Positions 29,583 through 43,265 of a stretch of 64,000 nt of DNA are shown piece by piece; position 1 is the stretch's first letter, and the number at the start of each line of letters is the position of its first letter. Position numbers and translations under genes: made by a program. Below the pieces are notes generated by a model that searched no databases, had not been told where the DNA came from, and worked only from the letters and a program-made list of their open reading frames with translations. Origin of the DNA: CBDAQV01 sp965199335 (GTDB taxonomy: Bacteria > Pseudomonadota > Alphaproteobacteria > CALMVH01); assembly GCA_965199335.1 (NCBI GenBank), contig CBDAQZ010000003.1:682001-746000 (forward strand), given 5' to 3'.

Positions 29583-30361
29583 GCGTTGTCGCTTACCCCG
29601 AGATAAGCCTCGATCACCGCCGGATCGGCGCGCACTTTGGCTGGCGTGCCCTCGGCGATCTTCGCGCCGTGGTCCAGCACCACGATGTGGTCGGACAGGC
29701 GCATGACGACGCTCATGTCATGTTCGATCAGCAGGATAGTAATCCGGTGCTGGTCGCTGATGTCGCGCAGCAGGTCGTTCAGGGCGGCCGACTCCGCTGG
29801 GTTCAAGCCGGCGGCGGGCTCATCGAGGCAGAGCAGGGATGGGTCCGAGACCAGCGCCCGGGCAATTTCCAGGCGGCGGCGGTCGCCATAGGCCAGGCCC
29901 TCGGCGGCCAAGTTGGCAAAAGGCAGCAGGCCGGTACGATCCAGCCAGAAGCGGGCCTTGTCCAGCGCCAGTTTCTCGGCTTCCCGCCATCCGGGGGTAC
30001 GCACGATCCCAGCCAGTGACCAGCGGCTGGCCTGCATCAAGGGGCGGTGTTGCGCCACCAGCAGGTTTTCCAGCACGGTCATCCCGTTGAAGAGGCGCAA
30101 ATTCTGAAAGGTCCGCGCTACGCGGGCCTTGGCAAAGATCGCCGCGCTGTCCAGCTTTTCAAGGTTCCGGCCATCCAGCAGGATATGGCCGGAGGTCGGG
30201 CGGTAAAACCCGGTCAGACAATTGAACAAGGTGGTCTTGCCGGCACCATTCGGCCCGATGATCGCGGTAATCTCGCCGCGTGTCGCATCGAAAGATACGG
30301 CATCGACCGCCGTCAGCCCGCCGAAGCGCATCGTCAAATGCTTGACTTCGAGCAGGTTCAC
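29579..30361 (-). CDS. livG: Branched-chain amino-acid ABC transporter ATPase LivG
   Basis: 260 residues with Walker A GPNGAGKTT, LFNCLTGFYRPTSGHI, the family-typical ARTFQNLRLFNGMTVLENLL, signature LAYGDRRRLEIARAL, Walker B LLCLDEPAAGLNPAES and switch HDMSVVM. The start is GTG, overlapping the livM stop by four bases, and the gene is coupled to livF in the same way. Confidence 0.95.
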   Translation of the reverse strand: MNLLEVKHLTMRFGGLTAVDAVSFDATRGEITAIIGPNGAGKTTLFNCLTGFYRPTSGHILLDGRNLEKLDSAAIFAKARVARTFQNLRLFNGMTVLENLLVAQHRPLMQASRWSLAGIVRTPGWREAEKLALDKARFWLDRTGLLPFANLAAEGLAYGDRRRLEIARALVSDPSLLCLDEPAAGLNPAESAALNDLLRDISDQHRITILLIEHDMSVVMRLSDHIVVLDHGAKIAEGTPAKVRADPAVIEAYLGVSDNA

Positions 30362-31563
30362 GGGAGTTTCACCGATGGTTGGCGGGTGGCGAACAGGCCG
30401 CGGGGGCGCAGCCGCATCATTAGCACCATGCCGGCTCCGAACAGCAGCATGCGGTAGTCGGCCAGCGGGCGGATCACTTCCGGCAGGCCGATCAGAATGG
30501 CGGCAGCCAGCAACAGCCCCCAGCCGCGCCCGGCACCGCCCAGCACGACGATGGCCAGCACGATTGCCGAATCCATGAAAGTGAAGCTTTCCGGCGAAAT
30601 GAAGCCTTGCCGTGCCGCAAAGAACGCTCCGGCGAGGCCGGCAATCGCAGCGCTGAGCGCATAGGCGGCTAGCTTGATACGGCTGCGGTTGAGGCCGAGG
30701 GCGGCGGCGGCGATCTCATCCTCACGCAACGCTTCCCAGGCGCGGCCAATCGGCAGGCGGCGCAAGCGCGCCACCAATGCAAAAACCAGCGCTACCAGTG
30801 CCAGGCTGATGTAGTAGAGCAGGATCACGCGGCTGGCGGGATCAGTTGGCAAGCCGGGCAGGGCGGGGCGGGGAATGTTGCTGATCCCCTGGCTGCCATG
30901 GGTCAGCGCGCGCCAATTCAATAGCAGCGTGTAGACGATCTGGCCGAAGCCGAGGGTCACGATGGCGAAATAGTCGCCACGCAGGCGGAGCACCGGCAGG
31001 CCCAACAGCAGGCTGGCGGCAGCAGCGATCAATGCCGCAAGCGGCAGGCACAACCAGAAGTTCAGGCCTTGGGTAGTGCCGAGGATGCCATAGATATAGG
31101 CGCCGATGGCAAAGAAGGCGATGAAGCCAAGATCGAGCAGCCCGGTAAAACCGACGACGATATTAAGGCCGCTGGCCAGCAGGGCATAGATCAGCACCAG
31201 CGTGACAAGATCGAGCAGGGTGCGATCGATGAAGGGAATAAAGGGCAGGGCGAGGGCGAGCAGCATTACCAAAATTGTCATCCCGGGCTTGACCCGGGAT
31301 CCAGTGCTCCACCTCTCCTGAGATCGACTTTGCGAAACTAAAGTGTCGGCACGCTGGGTTCCGGCTCGCGCTTCGCTTGGCCGGAATGATATTTTTTTAA
31401 AAATTGAAGAAAGAGAAAATAAGAGCAGTACTGCAAATATTCCCACTCCCGCCTGCAGTGGGTGAAATCCCAGCGAGATCGGCGTGGTATCCTGAAGGCG
31501 CAAACCCACGAACGAGCCAAGCACCAGCACTGCCGCCAGCAGGACAGGCCACAGCCGGTTCAT
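30358..31563 (-). CDS. livM: Branched-chain amino-acid ABC transporter permease LivM, with in-frame repeat insertion
   Basis: The start MNRLWPVLLAAVLVLGSFVGL at 31563 overlaps the livH stop as ATGA; the open frame runs further back only by chance. The 401-residue permease has the family core IYALLASGLNIVVGFTGLLDLGFIAFFAIGAYIY, VLRLRGDYFAIVTLGFGQIV and SNIPRPALPG. Between the second and third hydrophobic segments lies a hydrophilic stretch of about 38 residues (FRPSEARAGTQRADTL...STGSRVKPGMT) foreign to the family. It is encoded by an intergenic-type repeat (31276-31391) inserted without breaking the frame. It falls in an inter-helix loop, so function may be tolerated. Confidence 0.9.
   Translation of the reverse strand: MNRLWPVLLAAVLVLGSFVGLRLQDTTPISLGFHPLQAGVGIFAVLLLFSLSSIFKKISFRPSEARAGTQRADTLVSQSRSQERWSTGSRVKPGMTILVMLLALALPFIPFIDRTLLDLVTLVLIYALLASGLNIVVGFTGLLDLGFIAFFAIGAYIYGILGTTQGLNFWLCLPLAALIAAAASLLLGLPVLRLRGDYFAIVTLGFGQIVYTLLLNWRALTHGSQGISNIPRPALPGLPTDPASRVILLYYISLALVALVFALVARLRRLPIGRAWEALREDEIAAAALGLNRSRIKLAAYALSAAIAGLAGAFFAARQGFISPESFTFMDSAIVLAIVVLGGAGRGWGLLLAAAILIGLPEVIRPLADYRMLLFGAGMVLMMRLRPRGLFATRQPSVKLP
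31276..31391. repeat. Dispersed repeat element inside livM
   Basis: About 116 bases with ends TGTCAT and ATGATA, containing the hairpin TCCCGGGCTTGACCCGGGA and the arms GGTTCCGGCTCGCGCTTCGC and CCGGAATGAT. Such sequences, translated as GSRVKPGMT, are common between genes in alphaproteobacterial genomes. Here the element lies within livM and is read in frame. Confidence 0.75.
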
Positions 31564-32477
31564 ACTTTCTCGATCTCCGGTGTGCCAAGCAAGCCGGCGG
31601 GGCGGAAGATCAGGAAAGCGATCAGCAGGGCGAAGGCGGCGACATCGCGGTATTCGGCGGGCAGGTAGGCCGACCACAGGGCCTCGATCAGCCCCAGCAG
31701 GATGCCGCCCAGCATGGCGCCGGACAGCGATCCGATCCCGCCCAGTACAGCGGCGGTGAAGGCCTTGATGCCGGCGCTGAAGCCTAGGGTGAAGTCGATC
31801 ACCCCATAATAGATCACCGCTAGCAGCCCGGCGATGGCAGCAAGCCCGGCGCCCAGCATGAAGGTCAGCGCGATGGTGCGGTCCACATCGATGCCCAGCA
31901 GGCTGGCCATGGTCTTATCCTGGGCGGTCGCCCGCTGCGCGCGCCCCAGCGGCGTATGCGCAATAATGGCGCGGAAGACCAGCATCAGCACCAGCGTTAG
32001 TCCGATCACCAGGATCTGCAGATAGCTGAGGGTAACGGCAAAACCAGTAGCATCGGTTAGGATGGTGATATGGCCTTCGATCAAAGGCGGCAGCGCCTTC
32101 AGCCGCGCACCCTGCAGCAGCTGTACATAGTTCTGCAGGAAGATCGAAACGCCGATTGCCGAGATCAGCGGCGCGAGCCGAGTGGATTTGCGTAGGTGCC
32201 GGTAGGCCAGCCGCTCGATCGTCCAGCCATAGGCGGCAGTAACGATCACGCTGAAGAACAAGGCCAGCAGCAGCCCGGCGACCACCGGCAGCGGCCCAAG
32301 CAGGCCCAGCGCCAGCAGGGCGATCAGGCTGGCAAACGCCCCGATCATATATACCTCGCCATGCGCGAAGTTGATCAGGCCAATGATCCCGTAGACCATC
32401 GTATAGCCGATGGCGATCAGCCCGTAGATCGAGCCGAGTGTCAGGCCGTTGATCAACTGTTGGAGGAGATAGCCCAT
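31560..32477 (-). CDS. livH: Branched-chain amino-acid ABC transporter permease LivH
   Basis: 305 residues, eight or so membrane helices, starting GYLLQQLINGLTLGSIYGLIAIGYTMVYGIIGLINFAHGEVYMIGAF, the family hallmark. Also conserved are LAPLISAIGVSIFLQNYVQ, GIDVDRTIALTFMLGAGLAAIAG and GFSAGIKAFTAAVLGGIGSLSGAMLGGI. First gene of livHMGF; its upstream region is the repeat-rich 32478-32807 gap. Confidence 0.95.
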   Translation of the reverse strand: MGYLLQQLINGLTLGSIYGLIAIGYTMVYGIIGLINFAHGEVYMIGAFASLIALLALGLLGPLPVVAGLLLALFFSVIVTAAYGWTIERLAYRHLRKSTRLAPLISAIGVSIFLQNYVQLLQGARLKALPPLIEGHITILTDATGFAVTLSYLQILVIGLTLVLMLVFRAIIAHTPLGRAQRATAQDKTMASLLGIDVDRTIALTFMLGAGLAAIAGLLAVIYYGVIDFTLGFSAGIKAFTAAVLGGIGSLSGAMLGGILLGLIEALWSAYLPAEYRDVAAFALLIAFLIFRPAGLLGTPEIEKV

Positions 32478-32807
32478 GCTGGGGTTGTAGAGAGGTGAGA
32501 GCGGGATTGAAAGGGTTACCTACCCGGGCGTCTAGCTGGGCATCCTCTCACCGGAGAGGGCAACCCCGTCTTAGCCTGCAAGGGCTAGACGCGGTGGGTG
32601 AGAGGCAAGCGGTGGGCCCATTACCCAACAAACCTAAGCCGTTGTAAGACTAAGGTTTGCCACCTCTCCTGGGGAGAGGAGAATATTGGGGTTGAGTTCG
32701 GTAGCTTATGTTTTATTATATAAATTGTATTCACCCGCAGCTTTAAACAACTTGTCTTACAACATGTCATCGCTGAATGGAGCTACATGTGACGACAGGA
32801 TTATGAA
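32478..32807. repeat. Intergenic palindrome-rich region
   Basis: No gene fits in these 330 bases between divergent genes. It holds GCGTCTAGC (32528-32536) paired with GCTAGACGC (32584-32592), short hairpins CCTCTCACCGGAGAGG and CCTCTCCTGGGGAGAGG, and AACCTAAGCC facing GACTAAGGTT. The pattern resembles a mosaic of REP/BIME-like units. The last ~100 bases are AT-rich and should hold the promoter of the P-loop gene; AGGA at 32797-32800 serves its ATG. Confidence 0.6.
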
Positions 32808-33416
32808 ATGACCAGCGCGATAATCCATTTAAGCGGGTTTCCGGGCGTCGGCAAATTGACGATCGCCAAGGAAATTGTAAAACGTCCTAACCATATTCTG
32901 CTTGATGGGCATAAGATCAATAATCCGATTTTTGAGACTTTCGGTGCCGATGGCATGACGCCATTGCCGGACTGGGTATGGGACCGGGTCAGTGAGGTAA
33001 GGCAAGCGGTTTTTCAGACCATGCAACACGCTCCGCCGCGCTTCAGCTATGTCATGACCAATGTGCTGGTTGAGGATGAAGAGGACAATACGGTCGTCGC
33101 GCAGATTCAAAAAATTGCCGAGGCACGAGGTGCTCTATATTTCCCGATAGCCCTTACTTGCGACCCGGAAGAAAACCGCCGCCGTATTGTCGGTGCAGAT
33201 CGTGCGGCAAATTTCAAAACTATCGATCCAGACAATTGCGACCAGATGCGCGCTGGAAAACCGCAGATGATGTTTCTAGATCATCCAAATCGTTTGGAGG
33301 TTGATACGACGTATTCTTCGCCAGTCGATATAGCACGACTAATAGCGCGACATATCGACAAGTTTCTGAGCTTGCAAAGTGTTGGAGCAAAATTAAGGCC
33401 TGCTCAACTCTCATAA
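32808..33416 (+). CDS. P-loop nucleotide kinase-like protein
   Basis: 202 residues. Walker A is GFPGVGKLT at residues ~10-18; Leu follows the Lys where Ser/Thr is usual, a variant seen in a group of small AAA/kinase-like P-loop proteins. The sequence ILLDGHKINNPIF follows, then FSYVMTNVLVEDEED (Walker B-like region), YFPIALTCDPEENRRRIVGADR (lid-like Arg-rich segment) and DHPNRLEVDTTYSSPVDIARLI, typical of kinases that phosphorylate small substrates. The substrate is unknown. Stands alone with its own promoter region. Confidence 0.75.
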   Translation: MTSAIIHLSGFPGVGKLTIAKEIVKRPNHILLDGHKINNPIFETFGADGMTPLPDWVWDRVSEVRQAVFQTMQHAPPRFSYVMTNVLVEDEEDNTVVAQIQKIAEARGALYFPIALTCDPEENRRRIVGADRAANFKTIDPDNCDQMRAGKPQMMFLDHPNRLEVDTTYSSPVDIARLIARHIDKFLSLQSVGAKLRPAQLS

Positions 33417-33471
33417 TCTCAATAAAAGCTAATTCGCCCATACTCTGCCGGCAAGGCCTAGCAAATCTAGG

Positions 33472-33726
33472 CTACGTCTTCGGAACGGCAGCTTTTCGTA
33501 AGTCTTCGGCCTTAAGTTTCAAACGATCCAGCTGGCCGCGGGCTTGGTCTGGCCGATTTTTTGCCGTCACCACATACCGTCCGTCAGCATAGGCATACTC
33601 AGGAATTTTCCAGGCTGCTTCTGACTCATACGTTGCACCTTTTTTGAGTTCATGAGGTCGAATAGCGATGGATTGGATCAGAAAATCCTGATCGATCCAC
33701 CAGACGATAGCCCCGGCATCTCTCAT
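33472..33726 (-). CDS. Small hypothetical protein
   Basis: 84 residues, no signal or membrane segment. The N-terminal half has WWIDQDFLIQSIAIRPHEL, suggesting a small beta-sheet domain; the C-terminal half is a basic helix (ARGQLDRLKLKAEDLRKAAVP). It lies 24 bases downstream of the end of the minus-strand malQ-treY gene and could be its last cotranscribed gene. No family recognised. Confidence 0.5.
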   Translation of the reverse strand: MRDAGAIVWWIDQDFLIQSIAIRPHELKKGATYESEAAWKIPEYAYADGRYVVTAKNRPDQARGQLDRLKLKAEDLRKAAVPKT

Positions 33727-33750
33727 TTATGTATAGCCCTCAAATGCAGC

Positions 33751-38610
<4,860 letters not shown>

Positions 38611-38702
38611 TAGCTTTGATAGGCTTGGGTCAAGCTAACGCAAGGAATTTATCGGGAAGTTGTTCCGTAGCTAATTGCACTATCTTTCATCGTTAAAAAT
38701 AG

Positions 38703-38730
38703 TTGACAAGTAATTAAAATTTTATATAAT
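38703..38730 (+). promoter_or_regulatory. Consensus sigma-70 promoter abutting the start codon of the 185-codon gene
   Basis: Perfect TTGACA (38703-38708) and perfect TATAAT (38725-38730) separated by 16 bases, in AT-rich DNA. The ATG at 38737 begins seven bases after the -10 box, where transcription should start, so the mRNA is probably leaderless; no ribosome site could fit. Confidence 0.85.
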
Positions 38731-38736
38731 TGTGTT

Positions 38737-39294
38737 ATGAAAATACAACCTGATCTTTCCATTCTGGCGGCTAGAGTTAATCAAGCCGGCGAAGACGCCT
38801 GGGGTAAAATAAAACCGGCTATCGCAAAGCGCCCTGGCCGCATTCTAGCGGCAGCTTTAGGTGTTGGACTCACCGCAGCGATAGCGGGGACATTTTTTGC
38901 CAAGCCGGCGGCTGATCCGATTGCCGATGCCTTTAAATCACTGCATGAGCGGCAACTGGATGGCTGGCGGGAAACCGTAATCAGCAATTTGATTCAGGAA
39001 TTTTGCGATAAGAACATGGACCGGTGCCTGGGGGCTTTTGCCAGGCTGGTCGATCAATCTCTTTACGCCCGGCTGTCTACCGTCCAGTTTGGCATCCATA
39101 ACCAGACATCCCCAGAGAGAAAAGCCGAACTGCGCGCCGATTTCAAAGTTCTGGCCCAGACGATCAATAGCATCACAAAAAGTGCCCCGCCACAGCGGCT
39201 CGATCTGGAAGGGGCTATGGCAAGGGCACATCTAGGTCAGGCATTGGATTTTGAACTGCCCCCAATCCGGCGTCCCCCTAATGCTGCTCCCTAA
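38737..39294 (+). CDS. Hypothetical single-pass membrane protein within the trehalose cluster
   Basis: 185 residues. An amphipathic N-terminus is followed by a membrane helix at about residues 35-54 (ILAAALGVGLTAAIAGTFF), then a soluble helical domain with paired cysteines (EFCDKNMDRCLGAF) and a Pro-rich tail (ELPPIRRPPNAAP). It runs opposite to treZ and malQ-treY on either side. Very strong promoter, apparently leaderless. No family recognised and no evident link to glucan metabolism beyond position. Confidence 0.7.
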   Translation: MKIQPDLSILAARVNQAGEDAWGKIKPAIAKRPGRILAAALGVGLTAAIAGTFFAKPAADPIADAFKSLHERQLDGWRETVISNLIQEFCDKNMDRCLGAFARLVDQSLYARLSTVQFGIHNQTSPERKAELRADFKVLAQTINSITKSAPPQRLDLEGAMARAHLGQALDFELPPIRRPPNAAP

Positions 39295-41127
39295 TTAACC
39301 TGCGGTATCAACCCCAACCATCACCGACCAGGCTGGCAAATTGATCGTTATTGCCTGTGGATGAGAGGCAAAAATCAGGGTGCGATTTTCTGGATAGGGC
39401 GCTGGCAGGTCCACTGGATCGTTACTGAGATTGGCTTGAAGCACTAGCGCCCGCCCGTCGGTCAACGGCCAGCGGACGGCCAGTCGGAACTTCATAACCT
39501 CGACCGTTGCCCCATTGACGACCAGCTTGTCCAACAGCGGGGCCAGCTCGATCGAGCGCAGCGCAATCAGCTTACGGTAATAGGCGAACCAAGTGCGATA
39601 GGGTTCATCATTGATCCGGCTCCAGTCCAGCACGGCGCGGTCAAAGGTTTCACGGGCGGTTGGATCGGGAATACGGGCCCGTGATTCTTCGCTCTCAAAT
39701 GCCGAGCCCAAGGCAAATTCCTTGACGCGGCTGGTACGTACCAGCTCCGAAAGCTCCGGTCCAAAATCGCAGAAATAGGGAAAGGGTTGAGTACAGCCCC
39801 ATTCCTCGCCCATGAACAACATCGGGGGCGAGGGCGTCAGCAGCAGGATGGCCAGCGCCGCCTTTAAAGGTACTTCCGGCACCAGACTGATCAGGCGTTC
39901 CCCGAACGGACGGTTGCCGATCTGATCGTGATTTTGCAGGAAATTGATAAAGGCAGCCAGCGGAATACCGGTGGTTGGCTGGCCGCGCGGCTTACCCTTG
40001 CGAAAAGATGATGGCTGGCCCTGATAGACAAAGCCCTCAGTAAGCGATTTACCCAGCATCGCCACCGGATTTTCGGCATAATCCTTCATGAAGGTTTCGT
40101 GCTCGCCCGTCATCAGGGCATGCAGCGGATGGTGAAAATCGTCATTCCATTGGGCGGTGAAGAAATCCGGCTGACCGGCATTGCGGGTCAGCAGGCTGGC
40201 GCCGTTATCCTCGTTTTCAGCAATCAGGTGGATATGGCGATTCTGCCGCTGAGCCAGTTCCTGCACCCGATCCGTCAGCTCATCGAAAAACCCGATTGAA
40301 CTGGTGTCATGGATCGTGTGGATGGCATCGAACCGCAAACCGTCGAGGCGATACTCCTCCAGCCAGTACAAGGCATTGTGGCAATAGAAATCGCGCACGA
40401 CATCACTGCCCGGCTGATCGAAATTGATTGCATCGCCCCACGGCGTCTTGTGCTTATCGGTGAACATCGCCTGGGCATACTGGCCGATATAGTTACCCTC
40501 CGGCCCAAAATGATTATAGACGACATCGAGAAACACCATCATGTCGCGCTGGTGCGCAGCCTGAACCAGATGCTTCAGGTCTTCCGGCGTGCCATAGCCG
40601 GTTTCGGGCGCGAACAGATAAGTGCCATCATAGCCCCAGCCGCGCTGCCCCGGCCCTTTGGCGATCGGCATCAGCTCCAATGCGGTAACGCCGAGTTTCT
40701 GTAAGTGATCCAGATGCCGTTCGATGCCACCGAAATCACGATTCTGACTGAACGTGCCGACATGCAGCTCGTATATAATAGCTTCGTTCCAGGGGCGGCC
40801 AAGCCAGTTATTATCATGCCAGTCGAACGCGCAGGGATCGACGACTTCGCTGGGACCGTGAATACCTTCAGGCTGCCGGCGGCTGGCCGGATCGGGATAG
40901 ACTTTGCCCTCGCCAAAATCGAAGAGGTAAAGGGAGCCGGTCGCAGCTTCGGCGGTTGTCAGGCCAAAAAAACCGTTATCGAGTTTTTCCATCGGCAGGT
41001 GAAGATCGTTGCCCTGCGGTTTAAACAGCTTGAGACTAACTTTTTCTGTGCCCGGGGCCCAAATGCGAAAGCGAACCCCCTCGCCTTCGAAGGAGGCACT
41101 GAAAGGCATGTTATGGCAGTGTTTCAT
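39295..41127 (-). CDS. treZ: Maltooligosyltrehalose trehalohydrolase (TreZ)
   Basis: 610-residue GH13_10 enzyme that cleaves the trehalose end off maltooligosyltrehalose made by TreY. The N-terminal E-set domain (FSASFEGEGVRFRIWAPGTEKVSLKLF) precedes the TIM barrel with nucleophile Asp in LRFDAIHTIHD, acid Glu in LIAENEDNG and transition-state Asp in FLQNHDQIGNRP. Full length. Fourteen bases follow the glgX stop, so it is in the glgB-glgX-treZ transcript. Confidence 0.95.
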   Translation of the reverse strand: MKHCHNMPFSASFEGEGVRFRIWAPGTEKVSLKLFKPQGNDLHLPMEKLDNGFFGLTTAEAATGSLYLFDFGEGKVYPDPASRRQPEGIHGPSEVVDPCAFDWHDNNWLGRPWNEAIIYELHVGTFSQNRDFGGIERHLDHLQKLGVTALELMPIAKGPGQRGWGYDGTYLFAPETGYGTPEDLKHLVQAAHQRDMMVFLDVVYNHFGPEGNYIGQYAQAMFTDKHKTPWGDAINFDQPGSDVVRDFYCHNALYWLEEYRLDGLRFDAIHTIHDTSSIGFFDELTDRVQELAQRQNRHIHLIAENEDNGASLLTRNAGQPDFFTAQWNDDFHHPLHALMTGEHETFMKDYAENPVAMLGKSLTEGFVYQGQPSSFRKGKPRGQPTTGIPLAAFINFLQNHDQIGNRPFGERLISLVPEVPLKAALAILLLTPSPPMLFMGEEWGCTQPFPYFCDFGPELSELVRTSRVKEFALGSAFESEESRARIPDPTARETFDRAVLDWSRINDEPYRTWFAYYRKLIALRSIELAPLLDKLVVNGATVEVMKFRLAVRWPLTDGRALVLQANLSNDPVDLPAPYPENRTLIFASHPQAITINLPAWSVMVGVDTAG

Positions 41128-41141
41128 GATCTGGGAATGCG

Positions 41142-43265
41142 CTAGTCGGACCGTTGTTCCGACGACAAGTCACCATGCAGCAGCAACAAGCTGCGCGCGG
41201 GCACGGGCACGTAGCTTTTCTCGATCTTCGCCCCGTTGCTGGCATCGATCGAGGTATCGAGCAGTTTCTCCCATTTTCCGGCGAAGATACCCTGCGGCAG
41301 CGTGAACTCCATGCCGTGTTCCAGGCTGTTCAGAATGACGAGTAGCGCCTCCTGGCCCCGGGTCGTACCACCAGCATCGAGCAGGTAACCGAAGCAGCGC
41401 GTCTCCGGATTAGTCCAGTCCTCGCCACTCATCCGTTCGCCTTGTGGATTGATCCAGGTGACATCGGGCAGAGATTCCCCCTCGACCGGGTGGCCGGTCA
41501 CGAAGCGGCGGGCCCGCAAGCCGGGAAAGCGTTTGCGCAGGGAGATCAGGTAACGGGTGAAGCCCAGCATAGAGATGGGATCGGATTGTTCAGCCGTTGA
41601 CAGCCAGTCCGTCCAGCCGATCGGATTATCCTGACAATAGGTATTGTTATTGCCGTTCTGCGTGTTGTCCATCTCATCGCCCGCCAGCAACATCGGAATG
41701 CCGTGGCTGAGGAACAGCGTGGCGAGGATGTTGCGCTTCTGGCGATGGCGCAGGGCCAGTATCTCGGGATCGCCGGTCTTGCCCTCGACTCCTGAATTGG
41801 TCGAATTGTTGTTGTTGATGCCATCCCGGTTATCTTCGCCATTCGCCTCGTTGCGCTTGGTGTTGTACGAGACGAGATCGGTCAGCGTAAAACCATCGTG
41901 CGCGGTCACGAAGTTGATACTGGCCAGCGGGCGTCGGCCATGATGGTTGAAGATGTCGCTGGAGCCGGTCAGGCGCGAGGCCATCTCACCAACCGTGCCG
42001 CCATCGCCCCGCCAGTAGCGGCGGACAACATCGCGATAGCGATCGTTCCATTCCGACCAGCCGGGGGGGAAATTGCCCACCTGATACCCGCCAAGGCCGA
42101 TATCCCACGGTTCGGCGATCAGCTTGGTGCGGCCCAGTACGGGGTCTTGGCTGACTGCCTGCAGGAACGGGCAGTTCGGGTCATACCCGGTCGGCAGGCG
42201 GCCCAGGGTCGTTGCCAGATCGAAGCGGAAGCCATCGACATGCATGTCGCTGACCCAATAGCGCAAGCTGTCCATGATCATCTGCAAAACGCGAGGATGG
42301 GCGACATTCAGCGAATTGCCGCAACCGGTGTAATCCTCATAATAGCGGGCGTTATCAGGGCGCAGGCAGTAATAGGCGCGGTTATCGATGCCCTTGAAAG
42401 AAAGCGTCGGGCCCATGTGGTTGCCCTCGGCGGTGTGGTTATAAACCACGTCGAGCAGCACCTCGATCCCGGCATCGTGCATAATCGAAACCAGGCTCTT
42501 GAATTCCTCCACCATGCCGCTGGCCAGAAAGCGCTGGTCGGGGGCGAAGAAGGCCAGCGAATTGTAACCCCAGTAATTGTTGAGGCCACGCTGGGTCAGC
42601 GGGCGATCATCGGCAAAGGCATGCACTGGCAGCAGCTCAATAGCGGTTACGCCCAGTTTCACCAAGTGTTCGATAATCGCCTGGCTGCCAAGGCCGGCAA
42701 AACTGCCCCGCAAAGCTACTGGGATATGATCATTCTTCATCTGCAGCCCGCGCACATGCATCTCGTAGATGATGCTGTCCGAGCGGCGGGTGTTGGGTGC
42801 CTTGTCGGTACCCCAAGTAAAAGCGGGATCGATCAGTACGGCTTTCGGCATGCCACGGGCGTTGTCGCGTCGATCCAGCGCCAGATCCTCACGCGGGCTG
42901 CCGATCCGGTAGCCGAAATGCGCATCGCTCCAGGTCAGCTTGCCGCTGAGCAGCTTGGCGTAGGGATCGATCAGCAGCTTATGGGGATTGAAGCGATTGC
43001 CATTTTCCGGATCATAAGGGCCATGGACGCGGTAGCCGTAGCGCAGTCCCGGTCGGACATCCCGCAGGTACCCGTGCCAGACATAATTGCTGTATTCAGG
43101 TAGGGTGATCCGTTCCAGTTCGCGCTGACCGGTGGCATCGAACAGGCATAGCTCTACCTTTTCGGCAGTCGAGGAGAAAATGGCAAAATTTGCCCCTTTG
43201 CCGTCCCATGTCGCCCCTAACGGGTAGGGCAGGCCACCCTGAATTCGGGCCTTTCTCCCACTCAA
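41142..43265 (-). CDS. glgX: Glycogen debranching enzyme GlgX
   Basis: 707-residue GH13_11 isoamylase-type enzyme that hydrolyses alpha-1,6 branches of glycogen. It has the CBM48 domain (GLPYPLGATWDGKGANFAIFSSTAEKVELCLFD) and the family motifs YNHTAEGNHMGPTLSFKGIDN, GFRFDLATTLGR (nucleophile), LIAEPWDIG (acid) and TAHDGFTLTDLVSYN. The start is TTG at 43265, overlapping the glgB stop in a TTGA quartet, which indicates translational coupling. It supplies linear maltodextrins to MalQ-TreY and TreZ. Confidence 0.95.
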   Translation of the reverse strand: MSGRKARIQGGLPYPLGATWDGKGANFAIFSSTAEKVELCLFDATGQRELERITLPEYSNYVWHGYLRDVRPGLRYGYRVHGPYDPENGNRFNPHKLLIDPYAKLLSGKLTWSDAHFGYRIGSPREDLALDRRDNARGMPKAVLIDPAFTWGTDKAPNTRRSDSIIYEMHVRGLQMKNDHIPVALRGSFAGLGSQAIIEHLVKLGVTAIELLPVHAFADDRPLTQRGLNNYWGYNSLAFFAPDQRFLASGMVEEFKSLVSIMHDAGIEVLLDVVYNHTAEGNHMGPTLSFKGIDNRAYYCLRPDNARYYEDYTGCGNSLNVAHPRVLQMIMDSLRYWVSDMHVDGFRFDLATTLGRLPTGYDPNCPFLQAVSQDPVLGRTKLIAEPWDIGLGGYQVGNFPPGWSEWNDRYRDVVRRYWRGDGGTVGEMASRLTGSSDIFNHHGRRPLASINFVTAHDGFTLTDLVSYNTKRNEANGEDNRDGINNNNSTNSGVEGKTGDPEILALRHRQKRNILATLFLSHGIPMLLAGDEMDNTQNGNNNTYCQDNPIGWTDWLSTAEQSDPISMLGFTRYLISLRKRFPGLRARRFVTGHPVEGESLPDVTWINPQGERMSGEDWTNPETRCFGYLLDAGGTTRGQEALLVILNSLEHGMEFTLPQGIFAGKWEKLLDTSIDASNGAKIEKSYVPVPARSLLLLHGDLSSEQRSD

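Noticed and set aside
31564..31677. Upstream extension of livM (38 extra residues)
   Set aside because: The extension overlaps livH, reads as Arg/Pro-rich shadow sequence, and the ATGA overlap at 31563 gives the normal LivM N-terminus.
41898..43103. A 401-codon plus-strand open frame within glgX
   Set aside because: Same reason: a shadow of glgX on the other strand, with composition dictated by the glgX codons.
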